A DNA stretch of 64,000 nucleotides from Dinoroseobacter shibae DFL 12 = DSM 16493 (GTDB taxonomy: Bacteria; Pseudomonadota; Alphaproteobacteria; Rhodobacterales; Rhodobacteraceae). Location of the stretch: contig NC_009952.1 of the NCBI RefSeq assembly GCF_000018145.1, positions 806,001 through 870,000 of the forward strand, in the 5' to 3' direction. Below, piece by piece: positions 16,448 to 26,909 of the stretch. The position numbers and the translations under genes were made by a program. The notes beneath the pieces are model-generated. The model made no database searches. It was given only the letters and a program-made list of their open reading frames with translations, and was not told where the DNA came from. The stretch's first letter is position 1. Each line of letters starts with the position of its first letter.

Positions 16448-16863
16448 CAGACCCGCCCGTTCACCTCGATCAGGTTCCCCTCCGGATCCGTCACATAGAC
16501 ATGCCGCAGCCCCGGAATGGCAAACTCCCCGGTGACCGAAAACGGCACCCCCGCCGCCGTCAGCCGGTCGATCACCGCCTGCAGGTCGTCCACATGGATC
16601 GCCACGTGCCCGCCCTCGCTGGGGTTGTGTATAAGGTTGTTTTTGCTCGCGAATTCCGGGTCCGGCGCGATCAGGTGCAGCCCCGTGTGCCCCTCCCGCC
16701 CGTCGCCCAGCAGCGCCAGCTTGTCCGGATCCCCCGGCAGGTAGCCGCGGCTTTCGGGAAACACCCAGTCGCGCTCGGTCATGCCCAGGATCTGGGTGTA
16801 GAACGCGGCCGTCTTGCGCACGTCCCGCGCCTGCAGGTTCACATGATGGATAGACCATCCCAT
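16447..16863 (-). CDS. VOC-family (glyoxalase/dioxygenase-like) protein
   Basis: A 138-residue protein with the paired beta-alpha-beta-beta-beta modules of the vicinal oxygen chelate fold: SIHHVNLQARDVRKTAAFYTQILGM at the start and VYVTDPEGNLIEV at the end. Likely metal ligands are His7 in the first module, a His of GHVAIHVDDL in the middle and Glu135 near the end, so a metal-dependent lyase, dioxygenase or resistance function is possible. The ATG at 16861-16863 is preceded by GGGGAGG. The stop overlaps the last unit of the 11-bp repeats. Confidence 0.88.
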   Translation of the reverse strand: MGWSIHHVNLQARDVRKTAAFYTQILGMTERDWVFPESRGYLPGDPDKLALLGDGREGHTGLHLIAPDPEFASKNNLIHNPSEGGHVAIHVDDLQAVIDRLTAAGVPFSVTGEFAIPGLRHVYVTDPEGNLIEVNGRV

Positions 16864-16909
16864 TGATATACCTCCCCTTTTGACGGGCAGGCTATCATGG
16901 TTCGCAGGC

Positions 16910-17185
16910 TCAGGATACCCCGCGCGCGGCCTCGGGATGCTCGGCCATGAACGTCCGCAGGGTCGCGAACAACTCCCGCGCATGGGCCAGATCGTCCGCA
17001 TGCAGCGCCGCCCGGATATCCTCGCAGATCATCTGCTGCACCTTCTGCGGCCCGTGATGCTGGTGCATCAGGTAATTGCCCAAAAGGCTCGCCGTCATCA
17101 GCCCCACATGCTCATGCTCGGCCAGCGCCGCGATCTCGTCGCGGGTCAGGTCGGTCAGGTCCTCGATATCGTCCAGCGTGATCAT
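16910..17185 (-). CDS. Hypothetical small helical protein
   Basis: A 91-residue acidic, His-rich helical protein, MITLDDIEDLTDLTRDEIAALAEHEHVG, with MHQHHGPQKVQQMICEDI in the middle. No known catalytic motif. I believe similar proteins occur across Rhodobacterales, but cannot name the family. It is divergent from small membrane protein 3 across a 133-base region that includes the FNR-like box at 17271-17284. Confidence 0.75.
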   Translation of the reverse strand: MITLDDIEDLTDLTRDEIAALAEHEHVGLMTASLLGNYLMHQHHGPQKVQQMICEDIRAALHADDLAHARELFATLRTFMAEHPEAARGVS

Positions 17186-17270
17186 GGCTCCCCCCGATTT
17201 ACCAAATCTTCACCAAACTGTCGCATAGTCCGACGCGCTCCGCCTTGAGCCACGTCAACCCGTGCGCCGT

Positions 17271-17312
17271 CTGACATGGATCAAAGCGCGCAATGCTGCG
17301 CCGCAGTATATC
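17271..17312 (+). promoter_or_regulatory. FNR/FnrL-like promoter giving a possibly leaderless message
   Basis: CTGACATGGATCAA (17271-17284) matches the FNR consensus at 9 of 10 positions. A -10 element TATATC sits at 17307-17312. With the box centre at 17277.5, a class II start (-41.5) falls at about 17319, the A of the ATG of small membrane protein 3, and no ribosome site is seen upstream. Confidence 0.65.
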
Positions 17313-17318
17313 CGCGCC

Positions 17319-17522
17319 ATGCACCGCCTGCCGCTCACCGTTTTCAGCCTGATTGCGCCGACGCTTGCGGGGGTGGGCGTGGTGATCGGGCTGGTCGGCG
17401 GGCTGACCGGCGGTATGGGCCTCGTGCTGTCAGCCGGGGCCGGGGCGGTGGTCGCACTGCCCGTGAGTTGGGCCGTGGCCCGGGCGCTGTCCGGCCCCCC
17501 GAAGACAGGAGAAGACCCATGA
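17319..17522 (+). CDS. Small two-helix membrane protein, paralogue 3
   Basis: A 67-residue protein, MHRLPLTVFSLIAPTLAGVGVV, with two helices (about 5-28 and 35-58) and tail ARALSGPPKTGEDP. It shares the M-x-R-L start, T-L-A-G and A-x-P-V-S-W-x-V-A-R features with paralogue 2. No Shine-Dalgarno sequence precedes the ATG; see the promoter entry for a leaderless reading. The stop overlaps the next start (ATGA), so paralogues 3 and 4 are translationally coupled. Confidence 0.83.
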   Translation: MHRLPLTVFSLIAPTLAGVGVVIGLVGGLTGGMGLVLSAGAGAVVALPVSWAVARALSGPPKTGEDP

Positions 17523-17725
17523 AGATGCAGGCTTTTTTCGTGATTTTCGCCGTGATGGCCGCGACCCTTGGCCTCGCCGCGGGCCTTTTTGCCGTGAGCG
17601 TGGGGGAAACCTCCGCGCCCGCCGTGGCGCTCGCGGTGATTTCCGGCGTTCTGGCGGCCCTGCCGGCCAGCTGGTTTGCCCTGCGCAGCGGCGCTTACAC
17701 TCAACCGGGCTTAACCGGGCGTTAA
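17519..17725 (+). CDS. Small two-helix membrane protein, paralogue 4
   Basis: A 68-residue protein, MKMQAFFVIFAVMAATLGLAAGLFA, with two helices (about 4-25 and 33-55) and ALPASWFALRSGAY, where paralogues have L-P-V-S-W-x-V-A-R. It starts inside the previous gene's stop (ATGA overlap). It is followed after 24 bases by a small lipoprotein gene, probably on the same transcript. Confidence 0.8.
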   Translation: MKMQAFFVIFAVMAATLGLAAGLFAVSVGETSAPAVALAVISGVLAALPASWFALRSGAYTQPGLTGR

Positions 17726-17749
17726 CCCTGCCGGGGCGAAGCTTGGGCC

Positions 17750-18046
17750 ATGCGTATCGCGGCCCTTCTGATGTTCGGGATGCTCTCCGGCTGCTTTGCC
17801 CCGGGGATCACCTTCCAGTCGCCTCCGCCCCAGCGGGTGGCCATGGACGGCTACACCTTCGATCTCTATTTCAACGGCCAGGTCGTGCGCGGCGTGCGCG
17901 TCAATCGCGGCAAACCCGTCTCGCGCACTCATTTCCAGGCCGCTTTCGTCCGCGCGGTGCAGGCGGGGCTGTCCTGCGACGTGCTCGGCAGCACTTTGCG
18001 CGGCGACCTTGTATTGCTGACGGCTGAGACGATTTGTCCGAATTGA
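17750..18046 (+). CDS. Small putative lipoprotein
   Basis: A 98-residue protein. The N-terminus MRIAALLMFGMLSGC has a lipobox (LSGC, Cys15), so lipid anchoring is likely. The mature domain (about 80 residues) contains DGYTFDLYFNGQVVRGVRVNRG and ends in a Cys; Cys82 and Cys96 could form a disulfide. I do not recognise the family. It follows the FNR-linked membrane protein genes closely and may be co-transcribed. Confidence 0.75.
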   Translation: MRIAALLMFGMLSGCFAPGITFQSPPPQRVAMDGYTFDLYFNGQVVRGVRVNRGKPVSRTHFQAAFVRAVQAGLSCDVLGSTLRGDLVLLTAETICPN

Positions 18047-18128
18047 GAGCGCTATCACCCCCCTTGGCTTGCGGCACGTCAAGGCGGCCCGGCAATCACA
18101 GGCCTAGGCTGCGGGCGAGGCATGCCGC

Positions 18129-18194
18129 GAGACCTCGGGTCTCAAGCGCGGTGCCGCGCCGGAACGGGAGTGATGGGGGTGCCCTTCGGGGCAC
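18129..18194. terminator. Two hairpins in the convergent gap after the lipoprotein gene
   Basis: GAGACC-TCG-GGTCTC (18129-18143) and GTGCCC-TTCG-GGGCAC (18179-18194) are perfect short stems, the second with a stable TTCG loop, between a plus-strand and a minus-strand gene. They are candidate bidirectional terminators. I see no gene in 18047-18266. Confidence 0.5.
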
Positions 18195-18266
18195 GCGTGT
18201 CCGATGCCGCCGCGCCTGGCATGTCTCATCTCCCTTGCTGCAACCATCCTGCGCCGGGCACCCGGC

Positions 18267-19034
18267 TCAGGCGTCGAGGAAGTCTGTCAGCCGCGCGATG
18301 AACGGCCCTGGCGCCTCCGCATGGAGCCAATGGCCCACGTCCGGAATCGCGTCCCGGTCGGCCCCGGGGAACAGCCGCTCGATCTCCGCTCCATGGGCGG
18401 GCAGGACGTAATCCGACGCGCCCCCGCGCAGGAACAGGGTCGGCCCGGTATAGCGCCCGTCGATCTCGGGAAACCCCATGATCCGCGGCATGTCGCGGCG
18501 CAGGGTGGCGAGGTTCAGCCGCCAGCGCGGCCCGCCCTCGGCCCGCAGGTCCAGCGATTGCGTCAGGAAGGCGCGCGTCGGCGCATCGGGCACGTCGGCC
18601 GCCAGTGCGGCATCCGCGTCCGAGCGCTTCGTCACCGCCGACAGGTCCACCCCCTCCATCGCGTCGATCAGCCCAACTTGCGTCCGGTCATAGGTCACCG
18701 GCGCGATATCCGCGACCAGCAGGCGCGCAACCATCTCGGGCTGGCTGAGCGCCAGCACCATCGCCGCCTTGCCGCCCATGGAATGGCCCAGCACATCCGC
18801 GCGCCCGCCATGGGCCGCGATCACCTCGGCCAGATCGGCGGCGAGGTCGGGGTAGCTGTGGCTCTGCGTATGGGGGCTGTCGCCGTGATTGCGCAGATCC
18901 ACCGCCAACACCTGCCGGTGCTGCGCCATCCGCTTGGCGATCGCGCCCCAGTTCTTCGCCGAGCCGAAGAGCCCGTGCACGATCAGAAGCGGCGGCGCCT
19001 CCGTGGCCGCGCCATGGATCACGGTGTTGAGCAT
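18267..19034 (-). CDS. Alpha/beta-fold hydrolase (YbfF-type esterase)
   Basis: A 255-residue alpha/beta hydrolase. The oxyanion-hole region is HGLFGSAKNWG (about 20-30), the nucleophile elbow GHSMGG (about 93-98, Ser95), and the catalytic His is in VGHWLHAEAP near 238-247; Asp is likely in a loop near FPGADRDAIPDV. The layout AVDLRNHGDSPH is typical of YbfF/acyl-CoA esterase-like proteins. Substrate unknown. It stands alone. Confidence 0.88.
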   Translation of the reverse strand: MLNTVIHGAATEAPPLLIVHGLFGSAKNWGAIAKRMAQHRQVLAVDLRNHGDSPHTQSHSYPDLAADLAEVIAAHGGRADVLGHSMGGKAAMVLALSQPEMVARLLVADIAPVTYDRTQVGLIDAMEGVDLSAVTKRSDADAALAADVPDAPTRAFLTQSLDLRAEGGPRWRLNLATLRRDMPRIMGFPEIDGRYTGPTLFLRGGASDYVLPAHGAEIERLFPGADRDAIPDVGHWLHAEAPGPFIARLTDFLDA

Positions 19035-19115
19035 CGCGGTCTCCTTTCCCGCCCCGTGCTAGCGCGCCCGTCCGCCCGCTTGAAGCGCCGGGATGCCGCA
19101 GATAGCGTCGCACCC

Positions 19116-19505
19116 ATGCCCGGCCCGCGCCTTGTGTCCCTGTCCGATCTGCCCGCTGCCAACGCCCGTCTGGCGGCCGACATCGCGCGGCGGCTGAACG
19201 TCAAGGCGGCGCGCCTGCCCGAGGCGGTCCGCGGCGCGCGCGGGAAACTGCCCCCGGGGCTTCTGGCCGAGCTGTCCCGGAGCGCCGCGTCCGAGGCCTG
19301 GCTCGACCATCCCGCCCTGCGCCACCGGATCGACCTGGCGCAGACGCGCGATCTGCACCGGCGCACGCGCAAGGCGCTCTCCAAGGTAGATCCGAAACGG
19401 GGGCGGGAGCGGTTCTGGCTCGGCCTCGTGGCCGGGATGGCGGTGAACCTCGCGCTGCTCACCGCCGGGCTTGTCTGGCTTCTGTCCTGGCGCGGCCTGA
19501 TCTGA
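19116..19505 (+). CDS. Hypothetical protein with C-terminal membrane anchor
   Basis: A 129-residue basic protein, MPGPRLVSLSDLPAANARLAADIARRLNVKAAR, with a single predicted transmembrane helix near the C-terminus (about 104-124, LGLVAGMAVNLALLTAGLVWLL) and no signal peptide. The soluble part is Ala/Arg-rich and helical. No family recognised. It is convergent with glyA (13 bases apart). Confidence 0.65.
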   Translation: MPGPRLVSLSDLPAANARLAADIARRLNVKAARLPEAVRGARGKLPPGLLAELSRSAASEAWLDHPALRHRIDLAQTRDLHRRTRKALSKVDPKRGRERFWLGLVAGMAVNLALLTAGLVWLLSWRGLI

Positions 19506-19518
19506 CCGCGCCGGGCCC

Positions 19519-20814
19519 TCAGAGGTTGGGATAGATCGGGAAGCGCCCGCACAGCTCCAGCACCTCGGCGCGCACGGCGGCCTCGACCTCGGCATTGCCG
19601 TCCTCGCCGTTTGCGGCCAGCCCGTCGACCACCCGCACGATCCAGTCCGCGATCTGGCGGAATTCCGGCGTGCCGAAGCCGCGCGTCGTTCCCGCCGGGG
19701 AGCCGAGCCGGATACCGGAGGTGATCATCGGCTTTTCGGTGTCGAACGGGATGCCGTTCTTGTTGCAGGTGATATGGGCGCGCCCGAGCGCCTTTTCCGT
19801 GGCGTTGCCCTTCACGCCCTTGGGCCGCAGGTCCACGAGCAGGACATGGGTATCGGTCCCGCCGGTGACGATGTCGAGCCCCCCCTGCATCAGCTGGTCG
19901 GCCAGCGCCTGGGCGTTCTCGATCACCTGGGCCTGGTAGGTCTTGAATTCCGGGCGCAGCGCCTCGCCGAAGGCCACGGCCTTGCCCGCGATCACATGCA
20001 TCAGCGGCCCGCCCTGGATGCCCGGGAAGATGGCGGAGTTGAACTTCTTCGCCAGCGCCTCGTCATCGGTCAGGATCATGCCGCCGCGCGGGCCGCGCAG
20101 GGTCTTGTGGGTCGTGGTGGTGGCCACATGGGCGTGCGGGAACGGCGAGGGGTAATGCCCCGCCGCCACCAGCCCCGCGAAATGGGCCATGTCCACCAGC
20201 ACCCAGGCGCCGACGCTGTCGGCGATCTCGCGGATCCGGGCGAAGTCGATGATCCGCGGGATGGCCGAGCCGCCGGCGATGATCATCTTCGGCTTGTGCT
20301 CGGCAGCCAGTGCGGCGATCTGGTCGTAATCCACGTCCAGCGTATCCTGGCGCACCCCGTACTGGACCGCGTTGAACCACTTGCCGGACTGGTTCGGCTT
20401 GGCCCCGTGGGTCAGGTGCCCGCCCGCATCGAGGCTCATGCCCAGGATCGTGTCGCCCGGCTGCAGCAGGGCGGTGAACACGCCCTGGTTGGCTTGGCTA
20501 CCGGAATTGGGCTGCACATTGGCGAAGGCGCAGCCGAAGAGCTGCCTGGCGCGGTCGATCGCCAGCTCTTCGGCGATGTCGACATATTGGCAGCCGCCGT
20601 AATATCGCCGCCCCGGGTAGCCTTCGGCGTATTTGTTGGTCAGGACCGAGCCCTGCGCCTCCATCACCGCGGCCGAGACGATGTTCTCCGAGGCGATCAG
20701 CTCGATCTCGTCGCGCTGACGGCCCAGCTCCTTGGTGATGGCGCCGAAAAGTTCGGCATCCCGTGTGGCGAGGCTTTCGGTGAAGAAGCCATTGTCGCGG
20801 TGCGGTGCATTCAT
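19519..20814 (-). CDS. glyA: Serine hydroxymethyltransferase
   Basis: A 431-residue PLP enzyme that interconverts serine and glycine with tetrahydrofolate, the main one-carbon source. Motifs: [35 protein letters not shown], and the PLP-lysine region [14 protein letters not shown] (Lys near residue 232); the C-terminal [11 protein letters not shown] and [10 protein letters not shown] are also typical. The start at 20812-20814 gives [11 protein letters not shown] and normal length; the longer frame is not supported. It is divergent from nadK. Confidence 0.97.
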   Translation of the reverse strand: MNAPHRDNGFFTESLATRDAELFGAITKELGRQRDEIELIASENIVSAAVMEAQGSVLTNKYAEGYPGRRYYGGCQYVDIAEELAIDRARQLFGCAFANVQPNSGSQANQGVFTALLQPGDTILGMSLDAGGHLTHGAKPNQSGKWFNAVQYGVRQDTLDVDYDQIAALAAEHKPKMIIAGGSAIPRIIDFARIREIADSVGAWVLVDMAHFAGLVAAGHYPSPFPHAHVATTTTHKTLRGPRGGMILTDDEALAKKFNSAIFPGIQGGPLMHVIAGKAVAFGEALRPEFKTYQAQVIENAQALADQLMQGGLDIVTGGTDTHVLLVDLRPKGVKGNATEKALGRAHITCNKNGIPFDTEKPMITSGIRLGSPAGTTRGFGTPEFRQIADWIVRVVDGLAANGEDGNAEVEAAVRAEVLELCGRFPIYPNL

Positions 20815-21011
20815 CTGGACGACTCCGATTCTGGTCGGTTTCTGGGGGACAGGCGCGCGCCTTTCTGGCGCTGATGTAGAGCAATCCGCCGCGCGGAGGA
20901 AGGGCGAAGCGCGGGTTTCGACCCGCCGATCCCGTGCGTTCGGCGCGGATATGCCTCTTGTGTTTCCGACACGCGCGGGCGAACACTTTCGGAAACGAAA
21001 GGCCCCCGCTG

Positions 21012-21779
21012 ATGCAAATCCGCGAAAAGATTGCGTTTCTTGCCAGCCCCGCGGATGTTGCACAGCAAGCCCGCGCGGCGCTCTCGGCGGTGCATGGCCA
21101 TGTCCCCCCCGAGGAGGCCGACGTGATCGTGGCGCTGGGCGGCGACGGGTTCATGCTCCAGACCCTGCACGCGACGGAGTCGCTGCGCGCGCCGGTCTAC
21201 GGGATGAACTGCGGCAGCGTCGGGTTCATGATGAACGAGTATTCCGAGGCCGCCTTGCCCGAACGGCTGGCCGCGGCGGAGGAAGAGGTCATCAACCCGC
21301 TGCATATGAAGGCCATCGGGCGTGACGGCACCGTGGTCGAGGCGTTGGCGATCAACGAGGTGGCGCTGCTGCGCGCAGGGTCCCAGGCGGCCAAGCTGCG
21401 GATCTCGGTAGACGGGCGGGTGCGGATGGACGAGCTGGTCTGCGACGGGGCGCTGGTGGCCACGCCCGCGGGCTCGACCGCCTACAACTACTCCGCCCAC
21501 GGGCCGATCCTGCCCATCGGGTCCGACGTGCTGGCGCTGACGGCGATGTCGGCGTTCCGGCCCCGGCGCTGGCGCGGCGCGCTTCTGCCCAAGACGGCGA
21601 TGGTGCGGTTCGATGTGCTGGAGCCGTCCAAGCGCCCGGTGATGGCTGATGCGGACAGCCGGTCGAACCACGAGGTCGTGTCGGTCGAGATCCGCTCCGA
21701 GCCCAGCGTCCGCCACCGTATCCTGTTCGACCCGGGCCACGGGTTGGAGGAGCGGCTGATCCGCGAGCAGTTCGTCTGA
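21012..21779 (+). CDS. nadK: NAD kinase
   Basis: A 255-residue cytosolic enzyme that phosphorylates NAD+ to NADP+. The active-site GGDG motif is at about residues 42-45 ([10 protein letters not shown]), followed by [13 protein letters not shown] and the ATP/NAD region [18 protein letters not shown]. Length is normal for alphaproteobacteria. The start at 21012 has an AAAGG ribosome site. The stop lies only 4 bases from that of the convergent response-regulator gene. Confidence 0.95.
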   Translation: MQIREKIAFLASPADVAQQARAALSAVHGHVPPEEADVIVALGGDGFMLQTLHATESLRAPVYGMNCGSVGFMMNEYSEAALPERLAAAEEEVINPLHMKAIGRDGTVVEALAINEVALLRAGSQAAKLRISVDGRVRMDELVCDGALVATPAGSTAYNYSAHGPILPIGSDVLALTAMSAFRPRRWRGALLPKTAMVRFDVLEPSKRPVMADADSRSNHEVVSVEIRSEPSVRHRILFDPGHGLEERLIREQFV

Positions 21780-21783
21780 CCCG

Positions 21784-23171
<1,388 letters not shown>

Positions 23172-23175
<4 letters not shown>

Positions 23176-24701
23176 ACGGTCGGGATCCTTTCAGCGGCTT
23201 CGCGTTCGATCACCCGCAACAGGTCATCAATGCGCGATTTCGCCTCGCTCCCCAGCGTCACGATTTCGCATTCGTCCATGCGGTGGGCCGCCGCGTTCAG
23301 CGTCGAGGCCAGCGTATGCAAGCGGTCCGCCCCCACGGCGCCCGCCAGCGATATCAGCACATGGGTCTCGGCCCGCAGCATCGACTGGTCGAGCCGCGGG
23401 ATCGCCAAGCAGAGATTGTCGCGCACCCGTTCGAGGTCCGCGGTCAACCGGCTCAGCAACTCGCGTGCGCCGTCGGTGCCGGCGATCTCCAGCAGCCGGT
23501 CGAACCGGCTCCGGTCCGGCATCGAGACCACGTTGCTGGCCTCCAGCTCGTCTGAGGTCGTCGGCGCCCCGAGATGCTGGGCCAGCGTCTCGGCGAAGCT
23601 TTCCAGCGACATGATCGGCTTGGCGATGATCGCGTCGGACCCGGCCTGGTAGATCGCTTCGCGGTTCGAGCGCAGGACATAGGCCGTCAGCGCGATCAAC
23701 GGCATCTTCGCCTTGGCATCGTTCCGGGTGCGAATGGTGCGGATCACCTCGATCCCGTTGAGCCGGGGCATTTCGATGTCGATCAGCGCCAGGTCGAAGT
23801 CGCGCTGGTCCAGCGCGTCGAGGGCGGCCACCCCGTCGACCGCGATCTCCGAGGTCGCCCCCAGCGCCTCCAGCATCTGCGTCGTCAGGATCTGGTTGGT
23901 CTCATTGTCTTCGGCCACCAGGATATGCTTGCCGCTCAGGTCATGGGACCGGCTCTGGGCAGGCGCGGTGTCCGGCGTGGTCCAGACCCCATCGGGGATG
24001 CTCAGGGACACCAGTGCCCCGCCGCCAGCCCGGTTCGCCACCATCAGCCGTCCTCCCATGTCATCGGACAATTCCTTGGCGATATGCAGGCCCAGCCCGG
24101 TGCCGGGTTTCGGGGCGTTGTCGGGCCGCCCGCGCATCTCGAACAACAGCGCCAGGGCCGCGTCGGAAAAGCCGGGCCCCTGGTCGAGCACCCGGAATTG
24201 CAGGTCCCGGCTCGGCAACAGGCTGATGTCCAGCTGCACCTCGCCCCGGTCGGTATATTTCAGCGCATTGCTGATCAGGTTGCCGAGAATACGCTCCAGC
24301 GCGACCCGGTCCAGCCCGACCACCGAGGGTACCGTGTCGGCAATCGTCATCCGGAACCGCAGGCCCGAGGCCACCGCGCGCCCGGTCCAGCGGCTGTCGA
24401 GATCGTGCAGGAACCGGCCCAGATTGAGCCTCTGTCCCGGCCTGCGCGGGGCATCCTCGCCCTCGTTGGCCCAAGACAGGATCTCTTCGACCAGCCGCGC
24501 GAGCACCTCGCCGGAGGAGCGCACCCGCTCCAGTTGCGCGCGGGTGTCCGGCTCCAGCACGCCCATGTCAACCAGCCGCAACCCCCCGATGACGTCCGAC
24601 ATCGCCCCGCGAATATCGTGGGACAACAAGGATATCTGGTCCGATGTTTCGGCGTTCGCCGGCTCATCGGAACGCTGCAGAGCAGTGTCAGGTGACGTCA
24701 C
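23172..24701 (-). CDS. Soluble hybrid histidine kinase with receiver and Hpt-like domains
   Basis: A 509-residue protein with no transmembrane segment and almost no sensor region. Order: HisKA dimerisation domain with His28 in SLLSHDIRGAM, ATPase domain (NLISNALKY; DQGPGF; GTGLGLHIAKEL), receiver domain at about 255-375 (LVAEDNETNQ, LIDIEMPRLNG as phospho-site, IAKPI), and a C-terminal four-helix Hpt-like domain with ETHVLISLAGAVGA. It starts with GTG. It probably passes phosphate to the sigma-54 regulator, with its own receiver and Hpt as relay. The input is not obvious; a partner protein may regulate it. Confidence 0.92.
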
Positions 24702-24836
24702 GTAGCCTACTCATCCCTGAGTTCAGGTTCGGTGCACGCTGCGGTCGGTTCAGCGCATGGTTGTAAATCAAACCTATGCGACTTACCCGGATTTACAAAA
24801 CAAAAAAGACCGTGTGCTCGGAAACCTGCCGGAACG

Positions 24837-26729
24837 TCAGCTGGCCGGATAGCCGAGCTTGCCCAGGGCTTCGGTGATTTCGTCGAGGATCGCCGGGTCA
24901 TCGATGGTCGCGGGCATCTTCCACGGGGTGCCGTCGGCGATGTTGACCATGGTGCCGCGCAGGATCTTGCCCGACCGGGTCTTGGGCAGCCGGTCGACCA
25001 CGCAGGCGAGCTTGAAGGCCGCCACGGGGCCGATCTTCTCGCGCACGAGCTTGACGCATTCCTTGGCGATCTCGTCATGGGGTCGGTTCACGCCCGCGCT
25101 CAGGCACAGGAAGCCCAGCGGCATCTGCCCCTTCAGGGTGTCCGACACGCCGATCACCGCGCATTCCGCCACGTCCGGATGGCTGGCCAGCACTTCTTCC
25201 ATCGCGCCGGTGGACAGCCGGTGTCCGGCGACGTTGATCACGTCATCCGTGCGCGCCATGATGTAAAGATAGCCGTCCTCGTCGATATAGCCCGCATCCC
25301 CGGTCTCGTAATAGCCCGGGAAGGTGGTCAGATAGCTTTTGACGAAGCGCTCCTCGGCCTGCCACAGGTTCGGCAGGGTGCCGGGGGCAAGCGGCAGCTT
25401 GACCGCGATGGCACCGAGGGTGCCGGGGGCGACCGGGTGGCCGCCCTCGTCCAGCACTTGCACATCGTAGCCGGGCATGGCGACTGAGGGGCTGCCGATC
25501 TTGACCGGCAGGTGTTCGATGCCCATCGGGTTGGCGGCAATGGCCCAGCCGGTTTCGGTCTGCCACCAGTGGTCGATCACCGGCACGCCGAGCTTGTCCA
25601 TGGTCCACTGGATCGTGTCCGGATCCGCCCGTTCGCCGGCCAGATAGACGGTTTTCAGGTGGGACAGGTCGTATTTTCCGATGAACTCCCCGTTGGGATC
25701 CTCGCGCTTGACCGCGCGCAGGGCGGTGGGTGCGGTGAAGAAGCTTTTCACCTTGTGCTCGGATATCACCCGCCAGAACGTGCCCGCGTCGGGCGTGCCT
25801 ACGGGCTTGCCCTCGAACACGATGGTGGTGTTGCCGTGGATCAGCGGCGCGTAGCAGATATAGGAATGCCCCACGACCCAGCCCACGTCCGAGGCGGCCC
25901 AGAATACATCGCCCGGGTCCACGTTGTAGATATTCTTCATCGTCCAGTTGAGCGCCACGAGATGCCCCGCGGTCGGGCGCAGCACGCCCTTGGGCTGCCC
26001 GGTGGTGCCCGAAGTATAGAGGATATAGGCCGGGTGGTTGCCCGCCACCGGCACACATTCGGCAGGATCCACGCCGTATTGCGCCTCGTGCCAGTCGAAA
26101 TCGCGGCCCGGCTCCAGGTGGGCGACCTCCTGTTCGCGCTGGAAGATCAGGCAGAAGTCGGGCTTGTGGGTCGCCAGGTCAATCGCGCCGTCGAGCAGGG
26201 GCTTGTAATGGACCACGCGCCCGGGCTCGATCCCGCAGGAGGCGGCGATGATCGCCTTGGGCGTGGCATCGTCGATCCGCACCGCCAGCTCGTTGGCCGC
26301 AAACCCGCCGAACACCACCGAGTGGATCGCGCCGAGCCGCGCGCAAGCCAGCATCGCCTCCAGCGCCTGGGGCACCATCGGCATGTAGATCAGGACCCGG
26401 TCACCTTTCTCGATCCCCTTGGCGCGCAGCGCCCCGGCCAGAAGCGATACGCGCTCCTGCAACTCGGCATAGGTGATTTCCTGCTTGGTGTGGGTGACGG
26501 GGCTGTCATGGATGATCGCCACCCGGTCGCCATTCCCGGCCTGCACATGCCGGTCCACCGCGTTGAAGCAGGTGTTGACCTCGGCATCGGTGAACCACTC
26601 GTAAAGCGGGGCGTTGTCGGAGTTCAGCGCCGCGCCGGGCGGTGTGACCCAATCAATGGCCTGCGCGGCCTCCATCCAGAACCCCTCGGGGTCGTTTTTC
26701 CACGCAGCATAGGTCTGAGAATAGGTCAT
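24837..26729 (-). CDS. prpE: Propionyl-CoA synthetase (PrpE)
   Basis: A 630-residue AMP-forming acyl-CoA synthetase, close to PrpE in length. The ACAS N-terminal region is present, the P-loop is YILYTSGTTGQPKGVLRPTAGH (about residues 243-264), ATP-binding WWQTETGW, YYETGDAGYIDEDGYLYIMARTDDVINVAGHRLSTG, and the regulatory lysine is in PKTRSGKILRG. It activates propionate (and weakly acetate). An AGGAGG ribosome site precedes the ATG. The gene lies between malic enzyme and the two-component genes on the same strand, with gaps of 180 and 135 bases, so they may be separate units. Confidence 0.93.
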   Translation of the reverse strand: MTYSQTYAAWKNDPEGFWMEAAQAIDWVTPPGAALNSDNAPLYEWFTDAEVNTCFNAVDRHVQAGNGDRVAIIHDSPVTHTKQEITYAELQERVSLLAGALRAKGIEKGDRVLIYMPMVPQALEAMLACARLGAIHSVVFGGFAANELAVRIDDATPKAIIAASCGIEPGRVVHYKPLLDGAIDLATHKPDFCLIFQREQEVAHLEPGRDFDWHEAQYGVDPAECVPVAGNHPAYILYTSGTTGQPKGVLRPTAGHLVALNWTMKNIYNVDPGDVFWAASDVGWVVGHSYICYAPLIHGNTTIVFEGKPVGTPDAGTFWRVISEHKVKSFFTAPTALRAVKREDPNGEFIGKYDLSHLKTVYLAGERADPDTIQWTMDKLGVPVIDHWWQTETGWAIAANPMGIEHLPVKIGSPSVAMPGYDVQVLDEGGHPVAPGTLGAIAVKLPLAPGTLPNLWQAEERFVKSYLTTFPGYYETGDAGYIDEDGYLYIMARTDDVINVAGHRLSTGAMEEVLASHPDVAECAVIGVSDTLKGQMPLGFLCLSAGVNRPHDEIAKECVKLVREKIGPVAAFKLACVVDRLPKTRSGKILRGTMVNIADGTPWKMPATIDDPAILDEITEALGKLGYPAS

Positions 26730-26909
26730 CGGCGTCCTCCTGAAGTGCGCTTATTTTCAAGGCACTCGAGGGCTTGGGCAAGGGGGGCGCCTGCGACTGA
26801 TTGTGCTAACGCCCGGGCGCCGGATGCGACATGCAAACCCCCATCCGAAACCCGGTTTATAAATTTCGCCGCGATCCACCCGCGATGCCGATCGTTGCGA
26901 CGCCGCCGC

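Noticed and set aside
18047-18266. Possible small gene or RNA after the lipoprotein
   Set aside because: Only short hairpins are visible; no coding pattern and no promoter I can support.
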